From: Phaeosaccion multiseriatum
Taxonomy: Eukaryota > Ochrophyta, other classes
Direction: 5' to 3'
Length of the DNA stretch: 64,000 nt
NCBI GenBank assembly: GCA_965112735.1
Contig: OZ218965.1
Location: forward strand, 1,674,001 to 1,738,000
Shown here: one piece after another, positions 1 to 11,100 of the stretch
Layout: every line of letters starts with the position of its first letter
Numbering within the stretch: position 1 is the first letter of the stretch
Notes under the pieces: generated by a model
Seen by the model: only the letters and a program-made list of their open reading frames with translations
Told to the model about the DNA's origin: nothing
Databases searched by the model: none
Position numbers and translations under genes: made by a program

Positions 1-2
1 AG

Positions 3-1258
3 CAGCAGCCTCCGAATCAGCCAGGCTACGCTTCTGTGCCTCAGCAGCAGCAGCAGCAGCAGCAGCAGCATCAGCAGCACAAGCAGCAGCATGCGCCTAT
101 GCCTGGAGTGAGCTTTGTGCACGCCGCTGGGGGGGAGGCAGAGGCGGACTCCAAAGCCGCCCCTCGGCCCAAGCTCGACGACGAGATGGAGCGCCAGGTA
201 CGGTTACAGAGACAGTTTGGGCCGTGGGGTGTGTGTGTCGCATATTGTCGCATATGCAAACGACGACTTTGATAAGTAAATGAATGGCTGCAAGTCCGCC
301 GAGTCTTTCCCTTCCACCACCACCCCGCCCCGCCCGTTTTACTACACGACCTCCTCCTCCCCGTCTTGGTACATCAAAAGTGCACAGGGAGTCTCCTTCC
401 TTCCTTTCCAGCGCGACTGCCTGCTCTGTGTAGATGGGTGGTTTGGGGGGGGCAGGCGAGTGTGTCGAGTTTATTAAAAGACGAACGCAGGGAGGACTCT
501 GCGTCTCTCCGTCTCGCAGACTCAGCATGACTCGTTCGATTTGACTGCGAGAAAGGCCTGGCTGACGCCACCGCTTGCGTTCGCCCGCTGTGCTGCCGGC
601 CGACTCTCCCAATTGCCCTCCATCCATCCTTCCTTCCTCCACAGGAGCAGCAGGTTAGTGACTACATGAATGCTGCGGTGCGGGGGCGAGGCTTGGGCTT
701 TGTGGTACCCAAGCGGGAGGAGGAGGAGCAGCGCTTTCTTAGACCAGCAGCAGCTCCCCAGGGGGGTGCGTCCATCGCCCCTCCCTCGTCCTTAGCGGGG
801 CAGGTGAAGGAGGAAGGAATGGTCGTTGTGAAGAGCGAGCAAGAACAAGAGCAAGGGAGCGAGGGGGTGGGCGCGACTGGAGAGACAGGAGGAGCGCCCC
901 CTTCCACTCCCTCTGCGGGTCTCACAGGGGCAGCAGCAGCCGCCGCAGCCATCGCCGCTCGGTTAGGGGCAATTAAGTCCGACGCAGTCAGTCAGCAGGA
1001 GCTACCCCCGGGGGAGAGACGGATGGTACCAGACGGCTTCGTCGCGGCCGCTGAGATCATCCCGTTGCCAGAGGTGCTGGAGCGCCCCTTCGTGCTTCCG
1101 CTGGTGTTTGATGCCACCACCAGCCTCATCAGGCCCAGGGAGAGGGACAGGCTCAAGAAGGCGGCTATTAAGAACATTGAGTACATAGAGAGGTGGGTGA
1201 GCAAGAGAAAGAGAGAGAGAGGAGAAAGAGAGAGATAGAGAGAGAGAGAGAGAAAGAA

Positions 1259-1319
<61 letters not shown>

Positions 1320-1320
1320 T

Positions 1321-1367
<47 letters not shown>

Positions 1368-1432
1368 TAGAGAGAGAGAAAGAGAGAGAGAGAAAGAGAG
1401 AGAGAAAGAGAGAGATAGAGAGAAAGAGAGAT

Positions 1433-1479
<47 letters not shown>

Positions 1480-1480
1480 T

Positions 1481-1527
<47 letters not shown>

Positions 1528-2001
1528 TAGAGAGAGAGAGTGGACCAAAGTCGGCAGTCGACGGCCATCAAACGTGCGCTGTGTTTTGATGTTGTAGGGG
1601 GCGCTGCTCGTACGCTTTCGAGAGAGCAGCCGAATCGCCTTTTCCATCCCTTGTACGTGTTTCCTTGGCCAAGCCCTCTGCTGCGTCAGTCAACTGCAGC
1701 CTCCTGTGCCCGTCTTCTCTCCGCCCTTCCTTCCTCCTCTATCGCTGCTGCTCACCTGCTACTGCTGTTGCTCGTGCCCGCCATGATCCGCACTCTCGCT
1801 TGCAGGAAGGAGATGGAAGGGAGGATGAAGAAGCTGGAGCGCCTTGACCAGGTGCATTATGTAATGTTATGTAGGACTGGTTGGGCCTTCCCCCTGCAGC
1901 TTGTTGGGCCTCCCATCCTTGTCTTTGTCTTTTAGACAGTTGTGCCTCGGTCTTGAGCAGGGATGGATTTTCTGATCTTCTACCCCCCTCCCACTTACCC
2001 G

Positions 2002-2035
<34 letters not shown>

Positions 2036-3669
2036 TCACTTATGCGACTCCCTTATTTCAATTCCAATTCCAATCTGGCCGAATGATAGGAGGAGCAACA
2101 GGCCAAAGCGGCCATCGCAGCTGCCATGGGCAGGAGTGGGAGGGGGGGGCGAGGGGGGCAGCAGCAGAGAGGCGGTATCGGCTACCAGAGAGGACGGGGG
2201 GGAGGGAGGGGCGGGAGGGGAGGGAGGGGAGGGTATCCGCAGCAGCAGACGCACGAGGCACAGTCCGCCAACTGCAGCCTGTATGTGTGCGGCCTGCCTT
2301 CCACCATCACACACGAAAAGGCAAGTGTCTCTCTCGCTCTCCCTCCCTCCCTCTCTCTTTGTCTCTCTGTCTCTCTCTCTTCTTTCCGTCACTCTCTCTC
2401 TCCCACTTCTCTTTCCCCTCTCCTCCTCGTCTCTCTCTCTGTCTCTTTTGTCTCTCTCCCCCCACCCCCCCCCCCCCTCTCTCTCTCTCTCCACCGCCGC
2501 GGCCTTGATGGGAGAGCGTCTCCCTGCTGTTGTCGCGCCCGCAAGGCCATACCTTGGTTGTTTAGGGAGGCCTACCTTCCTTCCGTACCAGAGAGGGAGG
2601 TTTCCCTTCTCCCCTCATCGCTACCGCTCATCTCCGTCTCTCGTGCCGTCCCTCCCCGCCTTCCCTCTGGCGACTTTCCGACCACGTTCGCACGCACACA
2701 CACACACTCTCTCTCTCTCACACACAGTTGATGCAGCTCTTCAACCCGTATGGCAAGATCAAGCGGGCGAAGCTGTACACAGGGCCAGCCGGGAAGCCCA
2801 AGGGGGACGCGCTCGTGACGTTTCAGCTGGACAGAAGTGCGGAGGCGGCCATGGCTCGGCTCCATGACACCAAGATGGGGGAGGGCCTCACGTTGAGCGT
2901 TACCCTGGCAGACTTTTCGTACAAGAAGGTGAGTGGGCTTACACTTAACAGCTACGCCACGCAGGGCGAAAGTGTGGTGGACTAGCAGCGGTAGTAGTCT
3001 TTAGGGGAGGACTTTGGTCAAACGCGGAGTCGTGCCATTTGTCGTCGGTTCTCGAGGTGGAGAGGGTCTTGAGCCTGCGATGACCGCTCGCGCACGTAGT
3101 GCCGCTTGATGCTCATGCCCCACTATACTCAAACTCAAACTCAAACTCTCTATTTGTGTGGTGTCTGACGATACCCTACAAAAGCAGGAGCCGCTGGAGC
3201 AGCAGGGGCGGGGGCAGCAGCAGCAGCAGCAGCAGGAGGAGGAGGAAGAGGAGAGGCAGGTGGAGGAGGAGGAGGAGGAGAGGCGGCGAAACGCGGCGGC
3301 TGGGGCTGCGGTACCAGGGCTGCAGACGTTACCCCCACTCCCTCCAGAGTGTGAGGCACAGCTCTATCCCGTGCTTGTGCTATATAATGTGTATACGTCG
3401 GAGGAGGCAGAGGGAGACCCTGACTTCTTCGATGAGCTGGAGGTGAGTCAGTGAGTGAGTGAGTGAGGAAATGAGAGGGGCAGAGGGACGGAGGGAATGA
3501 GAGTGAGTGAGTGAGTGGAATGCCAGCTTCTGTGCGGCTCTTTCTCCCCTCGATTGATCGGGTTGGGTCTCACGGCGTCCAACCGTCTCTCTTTGTCTCC
3601 CTCCCTCCCTCCCTCCCCCCCTCCCCCTCCCCTCTCTGTCTCTCTCTCTCTCTGTGTGTGTATGTGTCC

Positions 3670-3703
<34 letters not shown>

Positions 3704-4580
3704 CCCTCTCTCTCTCTCTCTCTCTCTCCCCTGTCCAGAGAGACATGTTGTCCGAGTCCATCAAGTTCGGCAACGTGCGGCGTGTGGTGACGCCGGAGGG
3801 CCCCTTTTACCAAGGAGCCGTGGCCATCACCTTTGAGAAAGCCGATGCGGCGAGAGCTTGTGCCAAGTGAGTGCCACGCATGGTACGGCGGATGAGTGAG
3901 GCACACCCAGGGGGGCTGATTGGGCTGATTGGGCAGGGCGAGGGGCGGTGCTGCAGGGCTCGCATCGGCTTTGTAGTGATGTCATGAGGAGCAGAAATAC
4001 TTTCATGCGTTGGTGTATTCAAATGCGCCAAGTGCTCTCTCTCTCTCTATTGATGACGCAACACTCTTATCTGGCCTTTCGTCAAGCCTCCCGGAGGCAG
4101 CGGCAGAAGACGCAGCCGCACTTACTCCGTCTCCGCGCCGTGCAATCGCTGCCGTCCTGTCCCCTCCCCCCCCCCTTAGAATGATGCACGGCCGGTGGTT
4201 TGACAGCCGCCAGATCGAAGCGGAAGAGCAGGGAAATTTTGAGGTGCGGGCTCTCTCTCTCTCCTCTGTTTGTCCCTTCGCGCTCTCCCGCTCTACTACT
4301 CCCCCTCTACCTCCCGCACCCTTTCCCTGGTCTTCTGCCACCTAATTGCTGTCCTGTACGTTCATGCATGCCTGCTCCTTTCCCTCTCGCGCAGACTCCT
4401 GGCGTGGCCAGTCCGCAAGCGGCAGCAGCACCAGCAGCAGCAGCAGCAGCCCCGCCCCCCGCGCAGAAGCGTGCTCCGTCTCAGGCCTTGGAGGCCCTGC
4501 GACAGTACGACGACGCGGAAACGACGGAGAAGGAGGAGCCCGAGCCATCGTCGCTGGAGGACTTTCTTAGCTCAGTGTAG
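3..4580 (+). CDS. HTATSF1: Tat-SF1/Cus2-like U2 snRNP-associated splicing factor, 5'-partial
   Basis: Nuclear factor that in other eukaryotes helps U2 snRNP assemble and binds SF3b1 through a UHM domain. The exons I fit are 3-197, 645-1192, 1806-1851, 2090-2320, 2728-2928, 3188-3442, 3739-3866, 4180-4243 and 4395-4580; all phases agree and the stop is at 4578-4580. Visible parts in order: a poly-Gln N-terminal stretch, an acidic/Ala-rich linker, an RGG-rich patch (from about 2126), RRM1 split over two exons (RNP2 SLYVCGLP; RNP1 region GDALVTFQL), a Gln/Glu linker, and a C-terminal UHM with RDMLSESIKFGNVRRV and the RXF-type sequence GRWFDSRQIEAE. The RRM1-linker-UHM order is that of Tat-SF1/Cus2. 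The intron after 2320 begins GCAAGT (a GC-AG intron). The start codon lies left of the window. The family call is from motifs; the exact orthologue is inferred. Confidence 0.85.
1197..1545. repeat. (GA)n microsatellite in intron 2 of the Tat-SF1-like gene
   Basis: About 340 bp of almost pure GA/GAAA purine repeat on the + strand, just inside the donor of the second intron. It produces long spurious Arg/Glu and Ser/Leu reading frames on both strands. No coding potential is claimed. Confidence 0.95.
2006..2032. repeat. (CA)n microsatellite in intron 3
   Basis: Short CA-repeat tract within the intron preceding the RGG/RRM1 exon. Similar CT/CA tracts sit in front of several acceptors of this gene (2330-2490, 2695-2727, 3590-3735) and serve as the pyrimidine tracts. 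Confidence 0.85.
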
Positions 4581-5135
4581 TCATCAGAGGAGCGAGCCAA
4601 GCGAGCAGTCGAAACGCACGTTGCAATCAATAGAGTTGTGGCTGCTCTTTTTTGCAGCCACACACTGACCAACTCAAGTACCCACCCATCACGTTCGCAC
4701 GTAGGAGAAGATTGGGACGAAGGCCTCTGAGCGCGAGGCTCGTACGTCGTACCGTACCAGTCGATGAGTGGCAGCGAGCTGCGGAGGAGTGGGGGTAGGG
4801 TTGGGGGATTCGTCGCCAAGATGACTCCTCGTACCCCTCCCTCAATCCCTCCCTCCCTCCTCCTCAGTAGCGCTTCCATTGGGGCCCGCCCAGTGCAGCA
4901 GCTGCGGCCCGACGTGTCACCATTTGCAGTCGAAGGAGGACTTACCCCCTCTAGTGGTCGCACGAGGCACGCAGCTGCCCGCCCACTCAGTCAGTGCGCA
5001 CAGCTCACCAACTCGTTGATGGCTGGAGGAGGAGGAGTAGCCTCGGGCGCAATTGGGGAGAGGGGTGGGGCTAAGAAAGAAATCGCCAGTGCCGGACTAA
5101 AAAAGAAATATCCCAGTGCCGTAGACCTCCTCGAG
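4581..5135. other. Intergenic stretch with no supported gene
   Basis: About 550 bp between the stop of the Tat-SF1-like gene and a cysteine-rich exon candidate on the other strand. Open frames here are short, low-complexity and lack splice partners. I see nothing further. Confidence 0.6.
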
Positions 5136-5312
5136 GGCACTCGATATCTTCGTAGACGCCCCAGCCGCAGAAGCGACAATTGGCAGCTCCATCTGCATTG
5201 CACCCCAGCCTGCCGAAGATGCCGGAAGGAGAGTCCAGGCACGTCTCGTCGACGTAGCAGGCTCGCGGAGCTCCGCCCACCAGTTCCTCCCGGCAGCACG
5301 GGAAAAGGTCTA
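5125..5312 (-). CDS. Candidate exon of a cysteine-rich protein, unidentified
   Basis: On the minus strand a pyrimidine-rich stretch ending CACTATAG at 5313 is followed by an open frame of about 60 residues with eight or more cysteines: FPCCREE, ACYVDETCLDS, GRLGCNADGAANCRFCGWG and EDIECP. The Cys spacing and the lack of simple repeats look like a real secreted or disulfide-rich module, unlike the surrounding low-complexity frames. A GT (GTCTACGG) lies at the end of the conserved-looking part, near 5125. I found no convincing partner exons, so this may be an isolated gene fragment. I cannot name the family. Confidence 0.4.
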
Positions 5313-5331
5313 TAGTGGTGGAGGGGCGCAC

Positions 5332-5935
5332 GAGGGGAGGTTAGAGGTGGGAGGAGGAAGGGGCAAAGCTACAGAACAACCTCCTCCCTCGCTCTCTTTG
5401 CTCACCTTGTTCTTGGGCTTTAAGTTGATATCCGATTAACGCCAACCCCACCACAAATGAGGGTATGCACAGAGAGGATCTCATAGAGCCTGCAGCCCCT
5501 CTTCCGCCCTGCCTTGTCTACTCGGGTCCGGAAAGCTGCTGAACAAATCACGGAAAGAAATAACAAAAAAATCGATGTGCTTGGCCAATCCTCTGCTTGT
5601 GCCTGCTTCCCTGCACTGCTGCTGCGGCTGCTCCTGTCAACTTGCTGTGGGGAGCTGTCCCTTCCTCTTGCTCTTTTATTTACCCCTCGCGCTTTCTAAC
5701 CTCAATTATTGGTTTTGGTTCGACGAAATCAGTGACCCCCAACCCAGCATGGGCGACACCTTAGCGCAGTCCGCTTGCGAGGTTGTGACTATTAGGCGGC
5801 AATGATGGATGGATGGATGGATGGATGGACGCAATTGCTTCAACCTCCGGTTTATTATTTCGACCTTCTCGGAGCGGTCGCGATGGAGGAGTTTTAGTTT
5901 CAGGTGCATTTTGGTTGCGGCCTATTCCCCCTCGG
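5332..5935. other. Gene-poor interval with an (ATGG)n tract
   Basis: About 600 bp without a supported gene. It contains a short GATG/ATGG tetranucleotide tract at about 5803-5828 and moderately AT-rich sequence. No RNA gene was recognised. Confidence 0.5.
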
Positions 5936-6630
5936 CCCATGCACGCCTAGCGGCCTAGGCCTAAATTGCCCGGCCTAGCGAGGGCCGTAGGCCCTCGGCC
6001 TATTTATAGGCCGCCGCCTAGGCGGCCTAGGCGGGCCGGAGGCCCGCGGCCTTGTCGCGGGTCCAGGGCGGGAATATGCTCATATGCCCCTGGGCTGGCC
6101 CGGAACCCGCCCAAGTGTCGTAGCTAGAGGGGAGATTGAAGTCAAACGATAGTTTAATTTTAAAAAAATGTTTTTTGTCCCCTCACTCTTCTGCCTCTCC
6201 CTACCTAGCTCGCTTCGCCCTCCCTTCCTCCACCCCGGGGCCCACCACTTTTGCTCTGAGCGCCACATCCATCATTGTCTGCTACAACGAGGGCGCCTGT
6301 GGAAATGAGTGCCACCTTCGTTGCCTCGGCCTTCGCTCCAGGCCGAGAGGACGGTGGGAGTGCCCAGAGTGCAAAGAGTAGTCAGTTTTAAGGAAAAGTA
6401 AGGCATTAGAGTAGACTTGGTTCTTGTTGTCTCTTTCCGCCTCGCTGGCCCTACGAGGAGTGTAGGCCTTCGTGTGCTGCTACCCACTGGCCGGGCGGCA
6501 CCACGCACGCGCCCATGGTCACTGGGAGGCTGCCTAGAGGCGGGCTATGTAGACCGCCTAGGACTGAAAAGTGAGCGGCCTAGCTAGAGCGGCCTAGCGG
6601 CCTAGAGCAAAACCGCTAGGCGTGCATGGG
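5936..6630. mobile_element. Candidate 0.7 kb inverted-repeat (MITE-like) element
   Basis: The 18-mer CCCATGCACGCCTAGCGG at 5936-5953 recurs as its exact reverse complement at 6613-6630. Next to both ends there are many copies of the palindromic motif GGCCTAG/CTAGGCC, and the left 130 bp is packed with small palindromes (CCGCCTAGGCGG, GCCTATTTATAGGC, GGGCCGGAGGCCC). This resembles a non-autonomous DNA element with complex subterminal repeats. No transposase is visible and I could not find a clean target-site duplication, so the mobile-element label is inference. It carries a PHD-finger fragment. Confidence 0.5.
6207..6381 (+). pseudogene. PHD-finger C-terminal fragment inside the inverted-repeat element
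   Basis: The frame ending TAG at 6379-6381 encodes CYNEGACGNECHLRCLGL followed by GRWECPECKE. This is the second half of a PHD finger: two Cys, then the His-X2-Cys pair and Trp-X-Cys-Pro-X-Cys, closest in style to ING-type PHD fingers that bind histone H3 tails. The first zinc-ligand pairs are missing. A pyrimidine tract and CCTAG near 6203-6207 could be an acceptor, so this may be the last exon of a gene or a captured fragment. It lies wholly between the 18-bp inverted repeats. Confidence 0.5.
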
Positions 6631-7379
6631 GCTGACCCCTTCTTCCTAGACAGCCACGGGCGCTTTCACGAAGCACATGCTGATGCTCCTCGCAGCCTCT
6701 TCTCTCCCAGAGGATAAGATGTGCTCTGTGACGACGGTATTCCGTGGGGCAGATTGGTGGTATTCCGTGGGGCCGCCCTGTGCTCAACCCCTCCCTCTCC
6801 GTTCCTTCGCTCTTCTACCTCGCAGACTCCCGCGGGAATGAGGTTCAGCACCACATGCTGGCCAACCCCATTCCTTTCGCGCCATTGATTGAAGCGAGAG
6901 CCCCGCTCGTCCACAGAGCGGTGCGAAGGGTAGCTAGTCCGACATGAGGCAGGCGACAGGCCCGAACTCGCCGTAGTGGCCAACGAGGAAGTTGGCCTTG
7001 TCCGTGGATTCAGCAGGCGTGGGGATGCCTTCCGAAGCCACCATGGTGGTGGTGGGGCCCAGGACAAGCTCTACGAACATATCCGCCTTGACCTCTGCGC
7101 TCGTCGTGGGGTTGTCGCCACTCCATTCCTCGAGCTGCTCCCTTCCCTTCACCTCCGCGCCGTTCCAGGGGCTGCTCCCGCTCGGGTACGCCACGCACTG
7201 CCCAGGCACTGCCCCCGCTGTTATCGTCTCCAAGATGGTGTCCATTGGCACCGGGGAGCGGTCCTCAAACGGCACCCGGTGCTACACCACGCACTGCGCC
7301 TGGGCAGTGACGAGAACAGCCTTCGAACCCACCCACTCGGCCCCCTCGTCTTTTCCAGGAGACGGGTGACAGCAGCAGC

Positions 7380-7515
7380 TGTTCTCGTCTCCTCTGCTGG
7401 ATGGGTGCTTTCAACATCGCGCAGATCTGACACCTCGCTGCTGCTGTCACCCGTGGGGGGGGAGGGGTGTTTTCACAGGCCCGCAGATCTGACACCTCGC
7501 TGCTGCTGTCACCTT
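7380..7515. repeat. Diverged tandem repeat of about 63 bp
   Basis: The 31-base block beginning CGCAGATCTGACACCTCGCT occurs at about 7425-7455 and again at about 7483-7513. Its GCTGCTGCTGTCACC end is also matched in inverted orientation at about 7367-7381 (GGTGACAGCAGCAGC). It encodes GDSSSEVSDLR in the minus-strand candidate gene. Confidence 0.75.
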
Positions 7516-7720
7516 CGTCGCTGTCCTTGGTGCTAGGAATATCAATAACACCGTTGCTGCTGGTGAAGGGCAGAAGGAGAGAAGAGACAGAGAAATTAAG
7601 TTTTAAAAAATTGTACTTAGGCTGGGCAATTGGGAAACACCGATCGAAGAGACAACAGAGGGCAAGGGGAAGATGAGAAGTAGACCCCATTTGCGCCTCA
7701 CCTGGCAGATGCAGCCCCCG

Positions 7721-7856
7721 AGCAGCAGACAATGGACTCGAGAGTCAGCCGTGAGGAGAAGGCAAACACCCCCCCCTCACCCTTGAGGCTCCCCAGTTGA
7801 GGGGGGGGTGTTTGCCTTCTCCTCACGGCTGACTCTCGAGTCCATTGTCTACTGCT
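7721..7856. repeat. Near-perfect 59-bp-arm hairpin (inverted repeat, 18-nt loop)
   Basis: Positions 7721-7779 and 7798-7856 are reverse complements with a single mismatch (7726 versus 7851), separated by 18 nt (7780-7797). The arms include CTCGAGAGTCAGCCGTGAGG and its complement plus an 8-nt C/G run at the inner end. Such a long, nearly identical stem implies recent origin (foldback insertion or inverted duplication) or selection for a structured RNA. It sits at the 5' end of a candidate minus-strand gene. Confidence 0.95.
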
Positions 7857-7925
7857 GGTGGTGGTTTTGGGGCGTTCAAGGCCGTGAAACACAGAATGGT
7901 TGCTGCCATTGTCTCCCCTTCATGG

Positions 7926-8105
7926 AATTTAAAGAGAGAAGGACTGATTAGTAGTAGAGTCGAAAATGGAAAATGAGAAGGGGAAGAGGGAAACCGAGTT
8001 GGGATGGACTAACAGGAGCCCACTGCTGTGCCGGGCACCGCATATTGGAGAGCCGAGAGCATCATGACGCAGCACGCTTTCCCTCCACCACTCCTTGGAG
8101 AGAGG
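7926..8105. promoter_or_regulatory. Upstream region of the RF3 gene
   Basis: About 180 bp between the minus-strand candidate gene and the first usable ATG of the plastid RF3 gene. It would hold the RF3 promoter and 5' UTR. No specific motif is claimed. An in-frame upstream ATG at 8064 is also possible. Confidence 0.35.
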
Positions 8106-11100
8106 ATGAGCGTGAGTAGAAGGAGTAGAGGTGGTGGCGTGAAAAGCAGGCGTGTGGAGGATGGAGGGGCGGTGCGATCCAGGAGGAGCCTTGGCCTCGT
8201 CTTGCTGAGCGTGGTGCTGCAGGGCAGAGGCGTGGAGGCGTTTTACGGTGGAGCAGTATCGAAGGCCTTCGTGGCAGTGGTAGCGACAGGGTGCGTTGGG
8301 TCAGCAAGGTGGAGTCGTGTTCAGTCGTCCTCCTACCTATCCCAACCCTGTCTTCTCTTCCTCTCCTGCCTGCATCACTGCTGCCGCTTTCTTCCCACGT
8401 TCCCCCGCACTCCTCCACGCGCTCACCCCCTTCGTTCCGCCCCCACCCTGCCGTTCTTTCCATTGTGTTCACCGACTGTCTCTGTCATCTCTCCAGGCGC
8501 CAGTCCCACCACCCAGAACGAATACACATGTCGGCAGCAGTCCAAGAGGCGCCGACAGAGGCCAAGAAAGGACAGGTGAGGGGTGGATCCGACGTCCTCG
8601 ACGAGAGACTGTCGCCTTCCATGTAGGCAACCAACCCATCCAGGGCCATTGTCCCTCTGGGGTGCGATTGCTCTTGGTCCTCGTGGCTTCTGCTGCCTTT
8701 CACACTCCTACCCGTGTCCTTAGCTCTCGCTGTCGCGCAACCCCCCCCCACCCCATGGCAACACGAGAAGTGGTCGTCCCCGACTCGCGAGATCGAGCGG
8801 CGGCGGAATTTTGCCATTATTTCTCATCCCGACGCAGGCAAAACCACTCTGACGGAGAAGCTGCTTCTCTACGGAGGGGCCATCCAAGAGGCCGGGGCAG
8901 GTGAATGCAGAGTCGGGGTGAGCAGGCGGAGAGGGGGGGGGGGGGGGGATTGCGGCTGGGAGATACGAGAATGATTGGAAGTGAGGGGGTCTACACCGGA
9001 GTGAGTGAGCGAGTGAGGGAGGGCCTTACGCATGTAGGAAGGCGCCCCTCCTCCCCTGCTGCTGGTTGGGGGCATGGGTGTGCCTCGCTTCCACCGCCCA
9101 ACAACCCGCTGCCTTGCTTTCCTGCGCTGTGCGCTGTGCAGTCCGCTCCAAGGGAGAGCAACGGAGGGCCACGAGCGATTGGATGGAGCTCGAGAAGCAG
9201 AGGGGCATCTCCATTACATCCACGGTGCTGAGCTTCGAGTACAACGGCGTGCACATCAACCTGCTCGACACTCCGGGGTGAGGCTGGGTACATGGGTCTG
9301 TCGGAGAGGCAGAGCGGGGGAGGGAGGAGGGCTTACGATGAAAGGGGATGCTCTGCCTATGCTTCCCCTCCTGCTGCTGCTGGTGGTGCTGGTGGTGCTG
9401 GTGGTGCTGCTGGTGCTGCTGGCCTGCTCTCTGCTGTCGACTCACCATCTCTCCCGGCCTGTTGCCCCCCCCAGCTGAACTCATTTGTCTCATCCATCAT
9501 GCGTGGTCAGGCATCAAGACTTCAGCGAGGACACGTACCGCACTCTGGCCGCCGCTGACAACGCCGTTATGCTCGTGGACGCTGCTAAAGGTAATACATA
9601 ACAGGCCGTGGGGAGGAGAGCGGAGGGAGAGGAGGCAGCACTCGGAGGGCTGGGGGGGGGGGGGGGGTTAGGTCTCGAGCCCATCAGATGGTTTTGGGGC
9701 TTGAGCGATGCAATGAAGCGCACACTCACGTGACGTTGAGCTCCTTGAAGGGATGTGTGCTCCGGCCACCTCCACGTTGCTTTCGCTTCTCTTTGTCAAA
9801 CTTCAAACTTCCCCCCATGACACCTTCCCGAAGCACTTGTCCCTTAGGGCCAGCCTCTGAGGCCTCTCTCTGAGCCGTCCAGTGCTCGCGACTGGGCCCT
9901 TCGAAGGCGCACCGCGTGGACTCCCTCAATCTCACTGTGCGAATGCGTCAGGCGCTCCACACTGTGACTCACGCTGTCACTTGACGTTGTTTTCACTCCC
10001 CCTTGTCCCCTCCTCTCTGCCGCACAGGTCTGGAGCCGCAGACCCGAAAGCTGTTCGAAGTCTGTAAGCTCAGAGGCCTGCCCATGTTCACCTTCGTCAA
10101 CAAGGTAAGGAAGGGGCCGGACCCTCCGTGTTGCCCTCCGTCACCACCACCCTCCCTCCGAGAGGCCCCTCCCTCCCTCTCTCTCTCTCTGTGTCTCTTT
10201 CTCTCCTCCCCCTCTCTCTGCTGCCTGTCTCTCTCCTCTCTCCCTCTCTCCCTCCCATGTAACTGTAACTGTAACGCGCTCCACACCACACCGTATCCCC
10301 GTCTTCTTCCGCCTCCCCCCTCCTTTTCCACACACACGTTTGGCTGCCGGCCAATCCCCGTAACCCACCCACATACATACATACATACATACATACATAC
10401 ATACATACATACATACATACATACGTACGTACATACATACATACATACATACACCTCAGATGGACCGCCCCGCGCTCTCTCCCTTTGAGATTATGGACCA
10501 AATCGAAAAGGACTTTGGACTAACCATGTGCCCTATAGTGTGGCCCATCGGCGAGGGTGACCGCTTCAAGGGTGTGCTGGACAGGCAAACCAATGAAGTG
10601 TACCTCTTCAATCGCGGCACTCGGATGGGCAAGGCAGAGGAGCTGGAGGTGGTGCCTTTTAACGACCCATCTCTGCCCGACGTGCTAGGGGAGGAACTGT
10701 ATGCTCAGCTGCAGGAGGACGTGGAGCTGTTGGATGGCATTGTAGAGCCGCTGGACATGGAGATGGTGGTGGCGGGGCAGCAGAGCCCCATGTTCTTTGG
10801 ATCTGCCATGACCAACTTCGGTGAGAGGGAGAGAGGGAGGGAGGGAGGGAGGAAGGGAAGGAGGGACATACGGAGCTTGACTCTTTTCTCGACATGGTCT
10901 TCAATCTGCTTCGTCTTGCTTTCTCTTCCCTACAGGAGTGGAGCTGTTTCTGAAACGCTTCTTGACCATGGGCCTGGAGCCGGTGGGCAGGAAGATGGAG
11001 GAGGAGACCGTACAACCGGACTATGGCGAGTTTACGGGCTTCGTCTTCAAGCTTCAGGTGCCGTGCCCCTCTTCTCTTTTGCATGCTTTGCTTGTCTTTT

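Larger units (their letters stand above)
6942..7925 (-). pseudogene. Degraded or unresolved gene candidate of unknown function
   Basis: On the minus strand there are protein-like stretches with splice-like borders that I could not join in one frame. A possible start (MAATILCFTALN) reads from about 7915. A CTGCCAG/GTGAGG donor lies at about 7703. An acceptor (TTCACCAG at about 7562) precedes SNGVIDIPSTKDSDEG and two tandem copies of GDSSSEVSDLR. A terminal frame of about 110 residues ends in EFGPVACLMSD with a stop near 6942. The two GDSSSEVSDLR copies are out of register because of a C-run at about 7455-7465, and the start region holds a large hairpin. I read this as a decayed gene, or one broken by insertion. 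No family was recognised. Confidence 0.3.

Noticed and set aside
1002-1647. Long Ser/Leu and Arg/Glu frames over the GA tract
   Set aside because: They are translations of a dinucleotide repeat inside an intron whose flanking exons splice in frame.
10003-10501. Cys/Val/Tyr repeat ORFs on the minus strand
   Set aside because: Translation of the CATA microsatellite opposite the RF3 gene.
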